Made by a program: the position numbers and the translations under genes. Below, piece after piece: positions 1 through 6,691 of a DNA stretch of 10,304 bases. Numbering within the stretch: the stretch's first letter is position 1; every line of letters begins with the position of its first letter. Source of the DNA: PVC group bacterium (GTDB taxonomy: Bacteria; Verrucomicrobiota; Kiritimatiellia; CAIKKV01; PXCX01). Location of the stretch: positions 1 through 10,304 of the forward strand of contig PWZG01000349.1 in NCBI GenBank assembly GCA_003567575.1. The letters run 5' to 3'. The notes beneath the pieces are model-generated. The model was not told where the DNA came from and made no database searches. It was given only the letters and a program-made list of their open reading frames with translations.

Positions 1-619
1 CGGTGCCCTCGCAGCAGACGCGCGTAACGCGGTCGCCGGGCATCCACTGCAGGATCGGGCCGAGGCTGTGGGTGCCGTAGGTGATGCCATCCACCCCGGT
101 CTGCCAGCGCCGGCGCCACGGCGTCTGGTGCTCGTTCATGTGCTTGAGTTCGTGGATGTATTCGCCTTCCGCGTAGTAGGGCGTGCCGAAGAGCTCCTGG
201 CGGACCAGTTCCTTGACGATCTGGTTGGAACGCATGTACGTGTAGTTCTCGGCCATCATGTAGACACCATTGCTCGCCTTGCAGGCCAGAACCAGTTGGC
301 GGCATTCCTCGACCGAAACGCCGGCGGTGACTTCCGAAAGCACATGCAGGTTGCGCTCGAGCGCGGCAATAGCCTGCGGCACATGGCAGTGCATCGGCGT
401 GCCGATGATTACGGCATCCAACGCCGATTTCTCCAGCATTTCATCGTAATCCGTGTACTGCTCGCGCGCCCCAAGCCGCTCGCGGGCCTCGGCCAGATTC
501 GTGGCGTTGTTGTCGCACACGGCGTGGACCGCCACATGCCCCATGGCGTCGCAGGCGGACTTGAAACTGGCACCGCGTCCGCAGGCGCCGACGATGCCGA
601 GATGTAATTTGGTTTTCAT
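1..619 (-). CDS. Gfo/Idh/MocA-family oxidoreductase, EKP-lacking type (partial, C-terminus beyond window)
   Basis: The 206 visible codons are the N-terminal NAD(P)-binding half plus the start of the C-terminal domain; the rest runs off the left edge. A Rossmann start, GIVGACGRG, lies at residues 8-16. The usual catalytic Glu-Lys-Pro is replaced by SEV (residues 95-97, in LHVLSEVTAG). Further on come YYAEGEYIHE (148-157) and GTHSLGP (182-188). The His of that last motif recalls the PTHGLGP motif of NAD-dependent GH109 glycosidases, but this is from memory and not aligned. The ATG at 619 is preceded by AAGGAG (628-633) with 8 bases of spacing. It is last in the visible operon, 28 bases after its diverged neighbour, with which it shares the YAEGEY-x-H segment. 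It could be a dehydrogenase, or a glycosidase acting by transient oxidation. The family is clear; the reaction and substrate are not known. Confidence 0.88.
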   Translation of the reverse strand, partial: MKTKLHLGIVGACGRGASFKSACDAMGHVAVHAVCDNNATNLAEARERLGAREQYTDYDEMLEKSALDAVIIGTPMHCHVPQAIAALERNLHVLSEVTAGVSVEECRQLVLACKASNGVYMMAENYTYMRSNQIVKELVRQELFGTPYYAEGEYIHELKHMNEHQTPWRRRWQTGVDGITYGTHSLGPILQWMPGDRVTRVCCEGT

Positions 620-647
620 GGCATGCACTCCTTTTTCGATTTAAGCA

Positions 648-1907
648 TCAGACACCGGCGGGCGCATCGCCCCAATCGGGTACGGTCACGGTTTCGCCGT
701 CCTTCAGAGCCGACTGGTGGGCCGCGACGCCCATCGCCATATAGCGTACGGCTTCCCATATATTGATGGCGGGGATCCGGTTTTGCGTCACGGCGTCGAC
801 AAACTCATGCACCAGGTAAGGATGCGAACCGCCATGTCCCCTTGGCGTGAAATCCATGCTCAACAGTTCGCTTTCGTCCTTGTCCTGATGCATGGCCTGC
901 TTGAAGGCCTGCTGGACATCCGGCGGCAAGGGGTCGAACATTTCCGGTGGCGTTAACGGCGTCTTTTCCGGTTTGGGCAGGTTTGCTAAATCGGGGTTGG
1001 CGGTGTCGGGACGCGTAATTTCGAACCAGCGATTTTCCGAGAAGGCGCCGCGCGTACCGAAAACCCGGAACGTTTCGGAATCCGCTCCCACAAGGCCGGG
1101 AGTTTCGCGCATCTCCAGAACGCGGACCACGGCGTCGTTGGCCATTTTGAATAACGCCATTTCGTTGCTGAATGAGCTGTCGGCGAAGTAGGGATCGTTT
1201 TCGCGGTGACGATATCCGTAGGCGGTCGCCTTGACGGCGTGGGTATTCATCACGCAGACCGGTCCACTGACGGAATGGGTGGGGTAATGCATGGGGCCGC
1301 CGCGAATGCCGCGCCGCCGGTAGACTTCGCGCACCGCCTGCCATTCCTTTCCGGAGGCGCTGGACGTACGCGATTGCTGTACTTGGCGCAGGTTGCAGTT
1401 GGCGTCGACATCGTGCATGTATTCGCCTTCGGCGTAAACAAAATCGCCGAAGGCGCCCTCGCGCGCCTTGCGGCGGCAATACATGGACTGGGAATGATAA
1501 TAAGTTGTCTCACCCAGCATGTAGTGTTGTCCGGTACGCTGCACGGTTTCCACCAGTTTGTCGCACCAGTCGAGAACTTCGCCGTTATCCGGGATTGAGA
1601 TGATCGGGACGGCGCTGTAAACATGTTTGCCGCTTTCCATGGCTTGTATACATTGCGGCGCATGCAGCCAGGGCTGCGTTATGATGACCAGCGCATCGAA
1701 GTCCGCCTTGCAGATCGCGTCCAGTGACGGGTACGCGTCACGCGCGTCGAACTTGTCCGCGTAAAACGGGTCGTCGGCGAATTTGGCGATGCGTTCCGGT
1801 TCCCGGTCGCAGAATCCGATGCGATCCACGGCGGGATGACTTTTGAATAACGGTGCGAAACTGCTGCCGAACGATCCCAATCCGACTAAACCAATGCTGA
1901 TACCCAT
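648..1907 (-). CDS. Gfo/Idh/MocA-family oxidoreductase, EKP-lacking type
   Basis: A 419-residue cytoplasmic protein with no signal peptide. The Rossmann motif GLVGLGSFG occupies residues 6-14, and an acidic residue after beta-2 (FCDREPE, about 32-38) suggests NAD preference. The position normally held by catalytic Glu-Lys-Pro reads SAVP (98-101), so the family's usual lysine is missing. The C-terminal domain begins near residue 155 with VYAEGEYMHDV, matching the next gene, and carries PTHSVSGP (209-216). The length is somewhat above the 330-400 residues usual for the family. The ATG at 1907 has AGGAG (1916-1920) at 8 bases, preceded by a run of eight A. The isomerase-like gene ends 61 bases upstream and a related gene follows after 28 bases. 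This pair was probably formed by an old duplication. Substrate unknown; a sugar, cyclitol or glycoside is likely. Confidence 0.9.
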   Translation of the reverse strand: MGISIGLVGLGSFGSSFAPLFKSHPAVDRIGFCDREPERIAKFADDPFYADKFDARDAYPSLDAICKADFDALVIITQPWLHAPQCIQAMESGKHVYSAVPIISIPDNGEVLDWCDKLVETVQRTGQHYMLGETTYYHSQSMYCRRKAREGAFGDFVYAEGEYMHDVDANCNLRQVQQSRTSSASGKEWQAVREVYRRRGIRGGPMHYPTHSVSGPVCVMNTHAVKATAYGYRHRENDPYFADSSFSNEMALFKMANDAVVRVLEMRETPGLVGADSETFRVFGTRGAFSENRWFEITRPDTANPDLANLPKPEKTPLTPPEMFDPLPPDVQQAFKQAMHQDKDESELLSMDFTPRGHGGSHPYLVHEFVDAVTQNRIPAINIWEAVRYMAMGVAAHQSALKDGETVTVPDWGDAPAGV

Positions 1908-1930
1908 GGTATACTCTCCTTTTTTTTCTT

Positions 1931-1957
1931 GATCCGACGGATCGGTCAGATCCGATC
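1931..1957 (-). promoter_or_regulatory. Alternative small hairpins between isomerase-like and Gfo/Idh/MocA genes
   Basis: Three overlapping dyads use the same bases: GATCCG (1931-1936) with CGGATC (1938-1943); CGGATC (1938-1943) with GATCCG (1949-1954); and GATCGG (1940-1945) with CCGATC (1952-1957). The second and third make 6-pair stems with 5- and 6-base loops. They sit in the 61-base gap just before an A8 run (1920-1927) and the Shine-Dalgarno site of the next gene. They could modulate its translation or protect the message. This may also be chance in GATC-rich sequence. Confidence 0.3.
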
Positions 1958-1968
1958 AATCCAATCGA

Positions 1969-3372
1969 TTAACCTAATTCGACAATATCCAATCCGCTGA
2001 ATCGGCCGAAGGCTTCCACGGCGTCAGTCTGGTCTCCCAGCACGAGCGCGCTATGATGGGTGCCGCCCGCGCGCGAGTAAGTTTCCAGGAATTCCGCAAT
2101 CGGCAGGCGTGGCCGGATCCAGGCGCGCACGGCATCGCGCATTTTCGGATCAAGCCGATCGTCCTCTTCCAGTACTTCCACCGGTGCGATGATCAAGCCG
2201 AATGTGTCGTCCGGACCGGGCGCGAGATTCACGAATACCGCCGGCCCGGGCTTTACCGGTCCCGTCAGCACTGCCGGCGGCGCAACGCCCGGCACGAAGA
2301 ATGGTTTGGCGAAGAGGCGCGGCGTACCCGATAACACCGCGGGACTGATCTCGCCCATGTGCGAAAGAAATAGCGTGCCGCCGGTCCAATCGGCGCAGAA
2401 TATCTCGGTGAAGGTCGCGGCGCCGAAGGCGCGCGTCAGCGCGCCGACCAGGGCCGCGGTGAGGACATCGCCTTCACCCCCGTAACCGATGCCCCGGGCC
2501 ATCGCCTTGGAGATTTCGAGAAAGGGCATGGTGGCGGCGGGCCGGTTGCTGCCGTCAAAGGCTTGGAAGTTGACACTCATCGCGCCATAGCCACCCTCGT
2601 CAAGTAAACGGCGTAAGCCAAGTCCCACCCGTACGGATCGCCGATGATCATCGAGCGCGAGATCACAGGCGAAGCGTTGGTTGTCCGCCGCTAGTTCGGC
2701 CGCGATCTCAGGCTCTCCAACGGCAAGCACGGCGGCATCGAGTGTTTCTATGCCGACCTCTTGCACCGTGATTTCGAAGCGCTCACGCAACACGCTTTCC
2801 TCGACCGCGAAATCGCCCATGCCGGCAAACGCCGGACCGACACGCAATGCCCGCGTACCGCGAAGCTCGTGAGCCGCCAACGCGGCGCGCACGAGACCGG
2901 CGGCGCGATCCAGGGTGCGCGGATCGTCCGCGGCGCCCGCAACGATCTCGAAGGACCGCTTGGTGCGCCGCAGCATTGAGGCAAAGTCCATCACTCCATG
3001 TACACCATGATTGAACATGATGCGGTCGGCTTTGACGTCCGGCCCGAAGCCCTCATCCATCGTCGTGTCCAGCATGATAATCGGCAGCGTCGTTTTCCGG
3101 AAAACCTCCAGTGATTCGAGCGAGGGCGAATACGCCAGGTGCAGGGTCACGACGGCATCGACGCCGTTCTGCTCGAAGCGTTTGATCGCCGCCGCAAACT
3201 CTTCCGCGACGCGGCAGACCGGTGCCATCTGTACGGTGATATCTCGAGTCTCGAAGCCGGCCGCAATCTTTTTAAGAAATACGTCAAAACCGCGGCGACG
3301 GTCGGGCAAAAGATCGTCGTAAAGTTTAAGATAGAACGGCAGGAGACCGATACGGGGTTGAGATGTTTTCAT
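1969..3372 (-). CDS. L-arabinose/L-fucose isomerase-like protein
   Basis: A 467-residue protein that should interconvert an aldose and a ketose using a divalent metal. It resembles L-arabinose isomerase (about 500 residues in E. coli). HLAYSPSL (78-85) matches the substrate-loop region, and NHGVHGVMDFASMLRR (121-136) the next conserved block. The four expected metal ligands appear in order: Glu300 in GYGGEGD, Glu323 in FTEIF, His338 in SHMGE, and His439 or His440 in GGTHHSALV. An intact active site argues for a working enzyme. The ATG at 3372 lies 5 bases after the amidohydrolase stop. Its Shine-Dalgarno AAGGA (3381-3385) lies inside the end of that gene, so the two are probably translationally coupled. 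The kinase and aldolase upstream fit phosphorylation and cleavage of the ketose product. Residues outside the motifs diverge from true AraA, so the substrate may be another pentose or 6-deoxyhexose. Confidence 0.85.
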   Translation of the reverse strand: MKTSQPRIGLLPFYLKLYDDLLPDRRRGFDVFLKKIAAGFETRDITVQMAPVCRVAEEFAAAIKRFEQNGVDAVVTLHLAYSPSLESLEVFRKTTLPIIMLDTTMDEGFGPDVKADRIMFNHGVHGVMDFASMLRRTKRSFEIVAGAADDPRTLDRAAGLVRAALAAHELRGTRALRVGPAFAGMGDFAVEESVLRERFEITVQEVGIETLDAAVLAVGEPEIAAELAADNQRFACDLALDDHRRSVRVGLGLRRLLDEGGYGAMSVNFQAFDGSNRPAATMPFLEISKAMARGIGYGGEGDVLTAALVGALTRAFGAATFTEIFCADWTGGTLFLSHMGEISPAVLSGTPRLFAKPFFVPGVAPPAVLTGPVKPGPAVFVNLAPGPDDTFGLIIAPVEVLEEDDRLDPKMRDAVRAWIRPRLPIAEFLETYSRAGGTHHSALVLGDQTDAVEAFGRFSGLDIVELG

Positions 3373-3377
3373 GAGGA

Positions 3378-4397
3378 TTATCCTTGCGGCGCTGAAGCAA
3401 AAAGGAGCTGGGCATTGTTGAAAAGGATGTTTTCTACCTCCGCATTTGTAAGTCCGGCACGTCCGGCCGCCAGTTTGATGCCGCGTAACTGCTCGTAATA
3501 GAACGAGGTGAACTCGACCGCGTGCCTTGCATCATAAATGGAGGTGCCGATTTCGTGATCTTCTCCCATGAGATAGGCGTACTGGTTATTGATCTCGACC
3601 GATTTGCCGCGCAGACAGGCAATAGGCGCGTCGGAACCGAACAGGATGCGGTCGCGCGGAAAGTGGCGGAAGGCATATTCGAGGACGCCTTCGTGATTGA
3701 CCATTGCCGTATCGATCCAGGCATTTGGACAGGCGGCGATCCCGTCAAGGAACCCGATGACATTGGACAGGTAATAAGCCCTGCCGATATGCGCGAAAAT
3801 GATCCTGGCATTCGGGTAACGGCGGCATAGCGCGACCATATCCCGTTGGTTTACAGGGTCGGCCAGTCGTTGTTCCCTGGGAATATGCAGCATGATCACC
3901 CATCCATGCGCACCGGCGGCGTCCATCTGGTCATCGGGCAACATGTCGGGAATGGTTATTTCGTTTTGCGGTTTCCAATCGACAAAGCGGAGATAGGGTT
4001 TGTATCCGCACAACCGATTGGTAACGACACGGCGGACCACGGTTTCGACGTGGTCATGCGGCGACACCAGGGCAAGCCCGAAAAATCGTCGGCCATCGGA
4101 AATGCGGCCGGTGTATTCCGCTGAACGGTCGCGATCCATGTCCCGTCCCGGATGCCCGAAACTGGCAAGGGAAACCGTTTGGTCCGGCAACGCCGCGCGA
4201 GTCCATGCAAGATAGTCATCCAGGGTGTACGCGCCGCCGAACTTCCGGTAGCAACTCTTTGCGGGAAATGATGTGCCCGGCCGGCGGCATTCGGCGTCGA
4301 ACAAGTGTACGTGTACGTCAAACAGCTTTGCGGGTAGAAACCCGCGCAGTTCTGAATCGTAGATTCCGCGATCTCGCGCTTGAATGTCAGGGATCAT
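3378..4397 (-). CDS. Amidohydrolase-2 family metal-dependent hydrolase (possible lactonase)
   Basis: A 339-residue TIM-barrel protein of the amidohydrolase superfamily (Amidohydrolase_2 type). The beta-1 metal motif is FDVHVHLFD (26-34; His29, His31). GYKPYLRF follows at 131-138. His171 (MLHIPRE), His203 (IFAHIGRAYY) and Asp256 (ILFGSDAP) fit the metal ligands and catalytic Asp of later strands. Family members include lactonases such as sugar-lactone and sulfomuconolactone hydrolases, decarboxylases and hydratases, so the reaction cannot be named. Next to dehydrogenases, a sugar lactonase is a reasonable guess. The ATG at 4397 lies 11 bases after the kinase stop. GAGGAG (4401-4406) is unusually close (3 bases, or 5 from the GAGG core), and no better start exists before the His-x-His motif. 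No signal peptide is seen. Confidence 0.86.
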   Translation of the reverse strand: MIPDIQARDRGIYDSELRGFLPAKLFDVHVHLFDAECRRPGTSFPAKSCYRKFGGAYTLDDYLAWTRAALPDQTVSLASFGHPGRDMDRDRSAEYTGRISDGRRFFGLALVSPHDHVETVVRRVVTNRLCGYKPYLRFVDWKPQNEITIPDMLPDDQMDAAGAHGWVIMLHIPREQRLADPVNQRDMVALCRRYPNARIIFAHIGRAYYLSNVIGFLDGIAACPNAWIDTAMVNHEGVLEYAFRHFPRDRILFGSDAPIACLRGKSVEINNQYAYLMGEDHEIGTSIYDARHAVEFTSFYYEQLRGIKLAAGRAGLTNAEVENILFNNAQLLFASAPQG

Positions 4398-4408
4398 GAT
4401 CTCCTCGC

Positions 4409-5791
4409 TTATGCTGAATCATATTCGTTCAGCGATTCCGTTGGCGATTCCATGCTGGATCGCGTCACGTGTTCATTCGCAAAACAATCAAAGCCGATTC
4501 CCGCCAGGATCGCGGCGCCCATAGCGCCGGCATGGACGGATCCGACCGAGATATCCAGGCCGGTCACCTCCGCTACAATTCTCGGCCAGAGCGGACTGTT
4601 TCCGGGACCGCCGACCATGACCGCTTTACGGAAACGGAATCCGCGCTGGCGCAATCGATCGAGATGCGTGTTCACGGCACGAGCCGCGCTTTCCATCACC
4701 GCCCGTGCAATCCGTTCCGGTTCGGCATCAACCGTTGCGGGCGGCGCGCGCAAATTGATGCGCAAACCGTCTGCGCCGTCCGCCGCCCGGGCGGCCAGCG
4801 TATCGAAACGATGGAACCGATCGCTTCCGGACATCCCGGGTGCAATCTGGTGGTCGAGATACCAATCGATCACCGGGCCGATGGCCGGCACGGAAAACAT
4901 CCCCGCCCAGGGTCCACCCCGATCCGACAGGAACGGATCGCAAAGCAGTTCCACATCCAGCAAGGCATCCCGGTCGTTCCATGGCAGGAAACCGACCCAC
5001 GACGTTCCGCAGGAAAGCAATAGTTGACCTGCCTCAAGGACACCGACTGCCCGTGCCGCCGATGGATGATCGAACGCGCCGGTCACGACCAGGGTTTCCG
5101 GCGTCAATCCGGTTGCCTCGGCTGCTTGTGGTGTCAGGGTACCCACCGCGACACCGGAGCCGGTTAGCTGCGAGAGTTGTTCCTCGCGCAAACCGATCCG
5201 TTCCAAGTAAGGCCCGTGCCAGCTTCGGCCAAGCTGGTTCTGCAAATGAAACGTCGTTGCGGTGGAATAATCCATGACCCACTGACCGGTCAACCGAAAC
5301 AGCAGCCAGTCGGTGTTCATGCCGACATGGGCGGCCTCGTCGAGCAGATCCGGACGGTGTTGCCGCAACCAGGCCAGGTGCGCCAGGGGGAACGTGTTGA
5401 TGCAGGGCCAGCCGGTAACGCGCCGGATATCGGTTGGTGTTAAATCTTGTAACGCGGGCGGGAGCTGCTTCGCGCATCGACAGTCCATCCAGTTGGTGAT
5501 CGTTGTTAGCGGACGGCCTTGCGCATCGGTAAGCAGCGTGTTCCCCGAAGCGCCGGAAATTGTCAGCGCGCGCACCCCGCCCCGCGCCGTGTCCGCTAAT
5601 TCGCGAATCAATCCGACGACATCGCGCCAGTGGCCTTCGGCGTCGAGCTCGACGCAATCCGGCGCCGGATGATCGTACGCGACCGTCCGTTCAGCCGTCC
5701 GCAAGACACTCCCGTCCTCCGCCATCAGCACGCCCTTGAGCGCGCTGGTTCCGAGATCGAGGCCGATGGTGCAATCAGGTTGGCGTGTCAT
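4409..5791 (-). CDS. FGGY-family carbohydrate kinase (xylulokinase-like)
   Basis: A 460-residue ATP-dependent sugar kinase with two actin-like domains. The phosphate-1 motif IGLDLGTS is at 9-16. TNWMDCR (99-105) is the substrate-side motif, usually W-x-D-x-R in the family. Catalytic Asp241 lies in GAFDHPSAARAVG. The phosphate-2/adenosine region is CGTSWVG (261-267) and VGGPGNSPLWPRIVAEVTG (393-411). All key residues are present and the length is normal. The chosen start is the ATG at 5791, which puts the phosphate motif at the usual place and has GAGGAA (5795-5800) just upstream. A longer frame opening at 5899 would add 36 unrelated residues and overlap the aldolase. Kinases of this family phosphorylate ketoses such as xylulose, ribulose and fuculose as well as glycerol and gluconate. 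Between an isomerase and an aldolase, a ketose is most likely. Confidence 0.93.
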   Translation of the reverse strand: MTRQPDCTIGLDLGTSALKGVLMAEDGSVLRTAERTVAYDHPAPDCVELDAEGHWRDVVGLIRELADTARGGVRALTISGASGNTLLTDAQGRPLTTITNWMDCRCAKQLPPALQDLTPTDIRRVTGWPCINTFPLAHLAWLRQHRPDLLDEAAHVGMNTDWLLFRLTGQWVMDYSTATTFHLQNQLGRSWHGPYLERIGLREEQLSQLTGSGVAVGTLTPQAAEATGLTPETLVVTGAFDHPSAARAVGVLEAGQLLLSCGTSWVGFLPWNDRDALLDVELLCDPFLSDRGGPWAGMFSVPAIGPVIDWYLDHQIAPGMSGSDRFHRFDTLAARAADGADGLRINLRAPPATVDAEPERIARAVMESAARAVNTHLDRLRQRGFRFRKAVMVGGPGNSPLWPRIVAEVTGLDISVGSVHAGAMGAAILAGIGFDCFANEHVTRSSMESPTESLNEYDSA

Positions 5792-5805
5792 GAGTTCCTC
5801 AAGAC

Positions 5806-5817
5806 CGATTGCAATCG
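5806..5817. promoter_or_regulatory. 12-base perfect palindrome upstream of the kinase gene
   Basis: CGATTGCAATCG reads the same on both strands and lies 14 bases upstream of the kinase ATG, in the 70-base gap after the aldolase gene. A second dyad, TCGAT (5825-5829) with ATCGA (5834-5838), lies beside it. Such a site could bind a dimeric regulator or mark an internal control point. No good -35/-10 pair accompanies it, so its role is uncertain. Confidence 0.3.
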
Positions 5818-5861
5818 AAATCTGTCGATCGCTATCGATGCCTCTGCCGATGTCTGCCGGC

Positions 5862-6668
5862 TCAACATGCCAGCGCCGCCTCCGGTTCCACGCCGTCATT
5901 GATCACCGCGTTGAGCGCTTGAATTAACTTCGGCGGGTTGTCCGCCATGAAAATATTGCGTCCGAAAATCACACCGCGCGCGCCCTGCTGAACCGAATTG
6001 CGCGCCTTGATGAGAACATCCAGATCGCTGTCGAGTTTTTCCGCGCCGATAGTGAATATCGGGACGGGTGTGTTGGCAACAATTTCGTGAAAGCGGTCCC
6101 CGGTATAAAAGGTTTTCACCAGATCGGCGCCAAGTTCAGCCATGATACGCGAGACACGTTTCACCTTCGCATGCACTTGATCCGGGGTTCGTTCCTTGTG
6201 TTCGACGATGTAGGCTTCACCGATTAACGGAACACCCAACCGCTCCTTCTGGCGCACTACCTCGCAGAATAAACGGACGTTATCCGTCTCACGGCGGCGG
6301 TCATGATCTTCTTCAAGAAAAAGAGAGCAAATGACCGCTCCGGCGCCGGCTTGGACCGCTTGTTCGACCGTGGTCGCGATGGTCGTGTCGCCTTCACGGT
6401 AGTCAAGCGGATAATAAAAAGCCGCACTCCAGTTGATCCGTACCACCGGGGTGGGGGGCAGGGTTACGGATTGAAGAAGTTCCGCGTTGCGCTGTAGCAT
6501 GAAACAGGGTAACAGGAGGGCATCGGTCAGGAGACAGTTTCGAATGGCCGGCGCCGCCTGTTCGATTCCCGGTTGATCGCCGTATTCCATGACATGATCC
6601 AGCGCGGAAATCACGAGATTCCGTTTGCCGCGAAATAATTGATGAATTCGTATGGGAATACCCGTCAA
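5862..6668 (-). CDS. Class I (Schiff-base) aldolase, DeoC/FbaB/LsrF type, TTG start
   Basis: A 268-residue TIM-barrel aldolase. The N-terminal strand carries VISALDH (19-25). LIGEAY (148-153) and ADLVKTFYTG (181-190) follow, with Lys185 as the expected Schiff-base lysine. IGAEK is at 207-211, and the phosphate-binding end is GVIFGRNIF (232-240). This pattern and length fit class I fructose-bisphosphate aldolase and LsrF relatives, which cleave or form phosphorylated ketoses. The gene follows the dehydrogenase by 23 bases. The first in-frame standard start before the ALDH strand is a TTG at 6668, with GGAAAGG (6678-6684) at 9 bases. The next ATG (codon 27) falls after the conserved ALDH and would remove it. 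It probably cleaves the phosphorylated product of the kinase to a triose phosphate plus an aldehyde. The exact substrate is inferred only. Confidence 0.87.
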   Translation of the reverse strand: MTGIPIRIHQLFRGKRNLVISALDHVMEYGDQPGIEQAAPAIRNCLLTDALLLPCFMLQRNAELLQSVTLPPTPVVRINWSAAFYYPLDYREGDTTIATTVEQAVQAGAGAVICSLFLEEDHDRRRETDNVRLFCEVVRQKERLGVPLIGEAYIVEHKERTPDQVHAKVKRVSRIMAELGADLVKTFYTGDRFHEIVANTPVPIFTIGAEKLDSDLDVLIKARNSVQQGARGVIFGRNIFMADNPPKLIQALNAVINDGVEPEAALAC

Positions 6669-6677
6669 TGTTGTGCG

Positions 6678-6684
6678 CCTTTCC
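6678..6684 (-). promoter_or_regulatory. Ribosome binding site supporting the TTG start of the aldolase gene
   Basis: GGAAAGG lies 9 bases before the TTG at 6668, within the 23-base gap after the dehydrogenase stop. It decides the start, because no ATG or GTG lies in frame between the preceding stop codon and the conserved ALDH strand. A TTG start with a moderate site suggests translation at a reduced rate. Confidence 0.55.
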
Positions 6685-6691
6685 GTTGCGA

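Noticed and set aside
68..607. Plus-strand open frame of 179 codons
   Set aside because: It lies antisense to the truncated Gfo/Idh/MocA gene, which has clear motifs and a good ribosome site. No family features are seen in the plus-strand product.
1920..1927. T8 run as a terminator
   Set aside because: On the minus strand it is an A-run after the hairpins. On the plus strand the T-run precedes the dyad, so it does not form a terminator in either direction.
1969..5791. Standard araBAD-type L-arabinose operon
   Set aside because: The isomerase resembles AraA, but the epimerase AraD is absent, the kinase is not clearly ribulokinase and a class I aldolase is present instead.
5792..5899. Longer N-terminus for the FGGY kinase
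   Set aside because: It would add 36 residues not typical of the family, overlap the aldolase end and ignore the ribosome site before the ATG at 5791.
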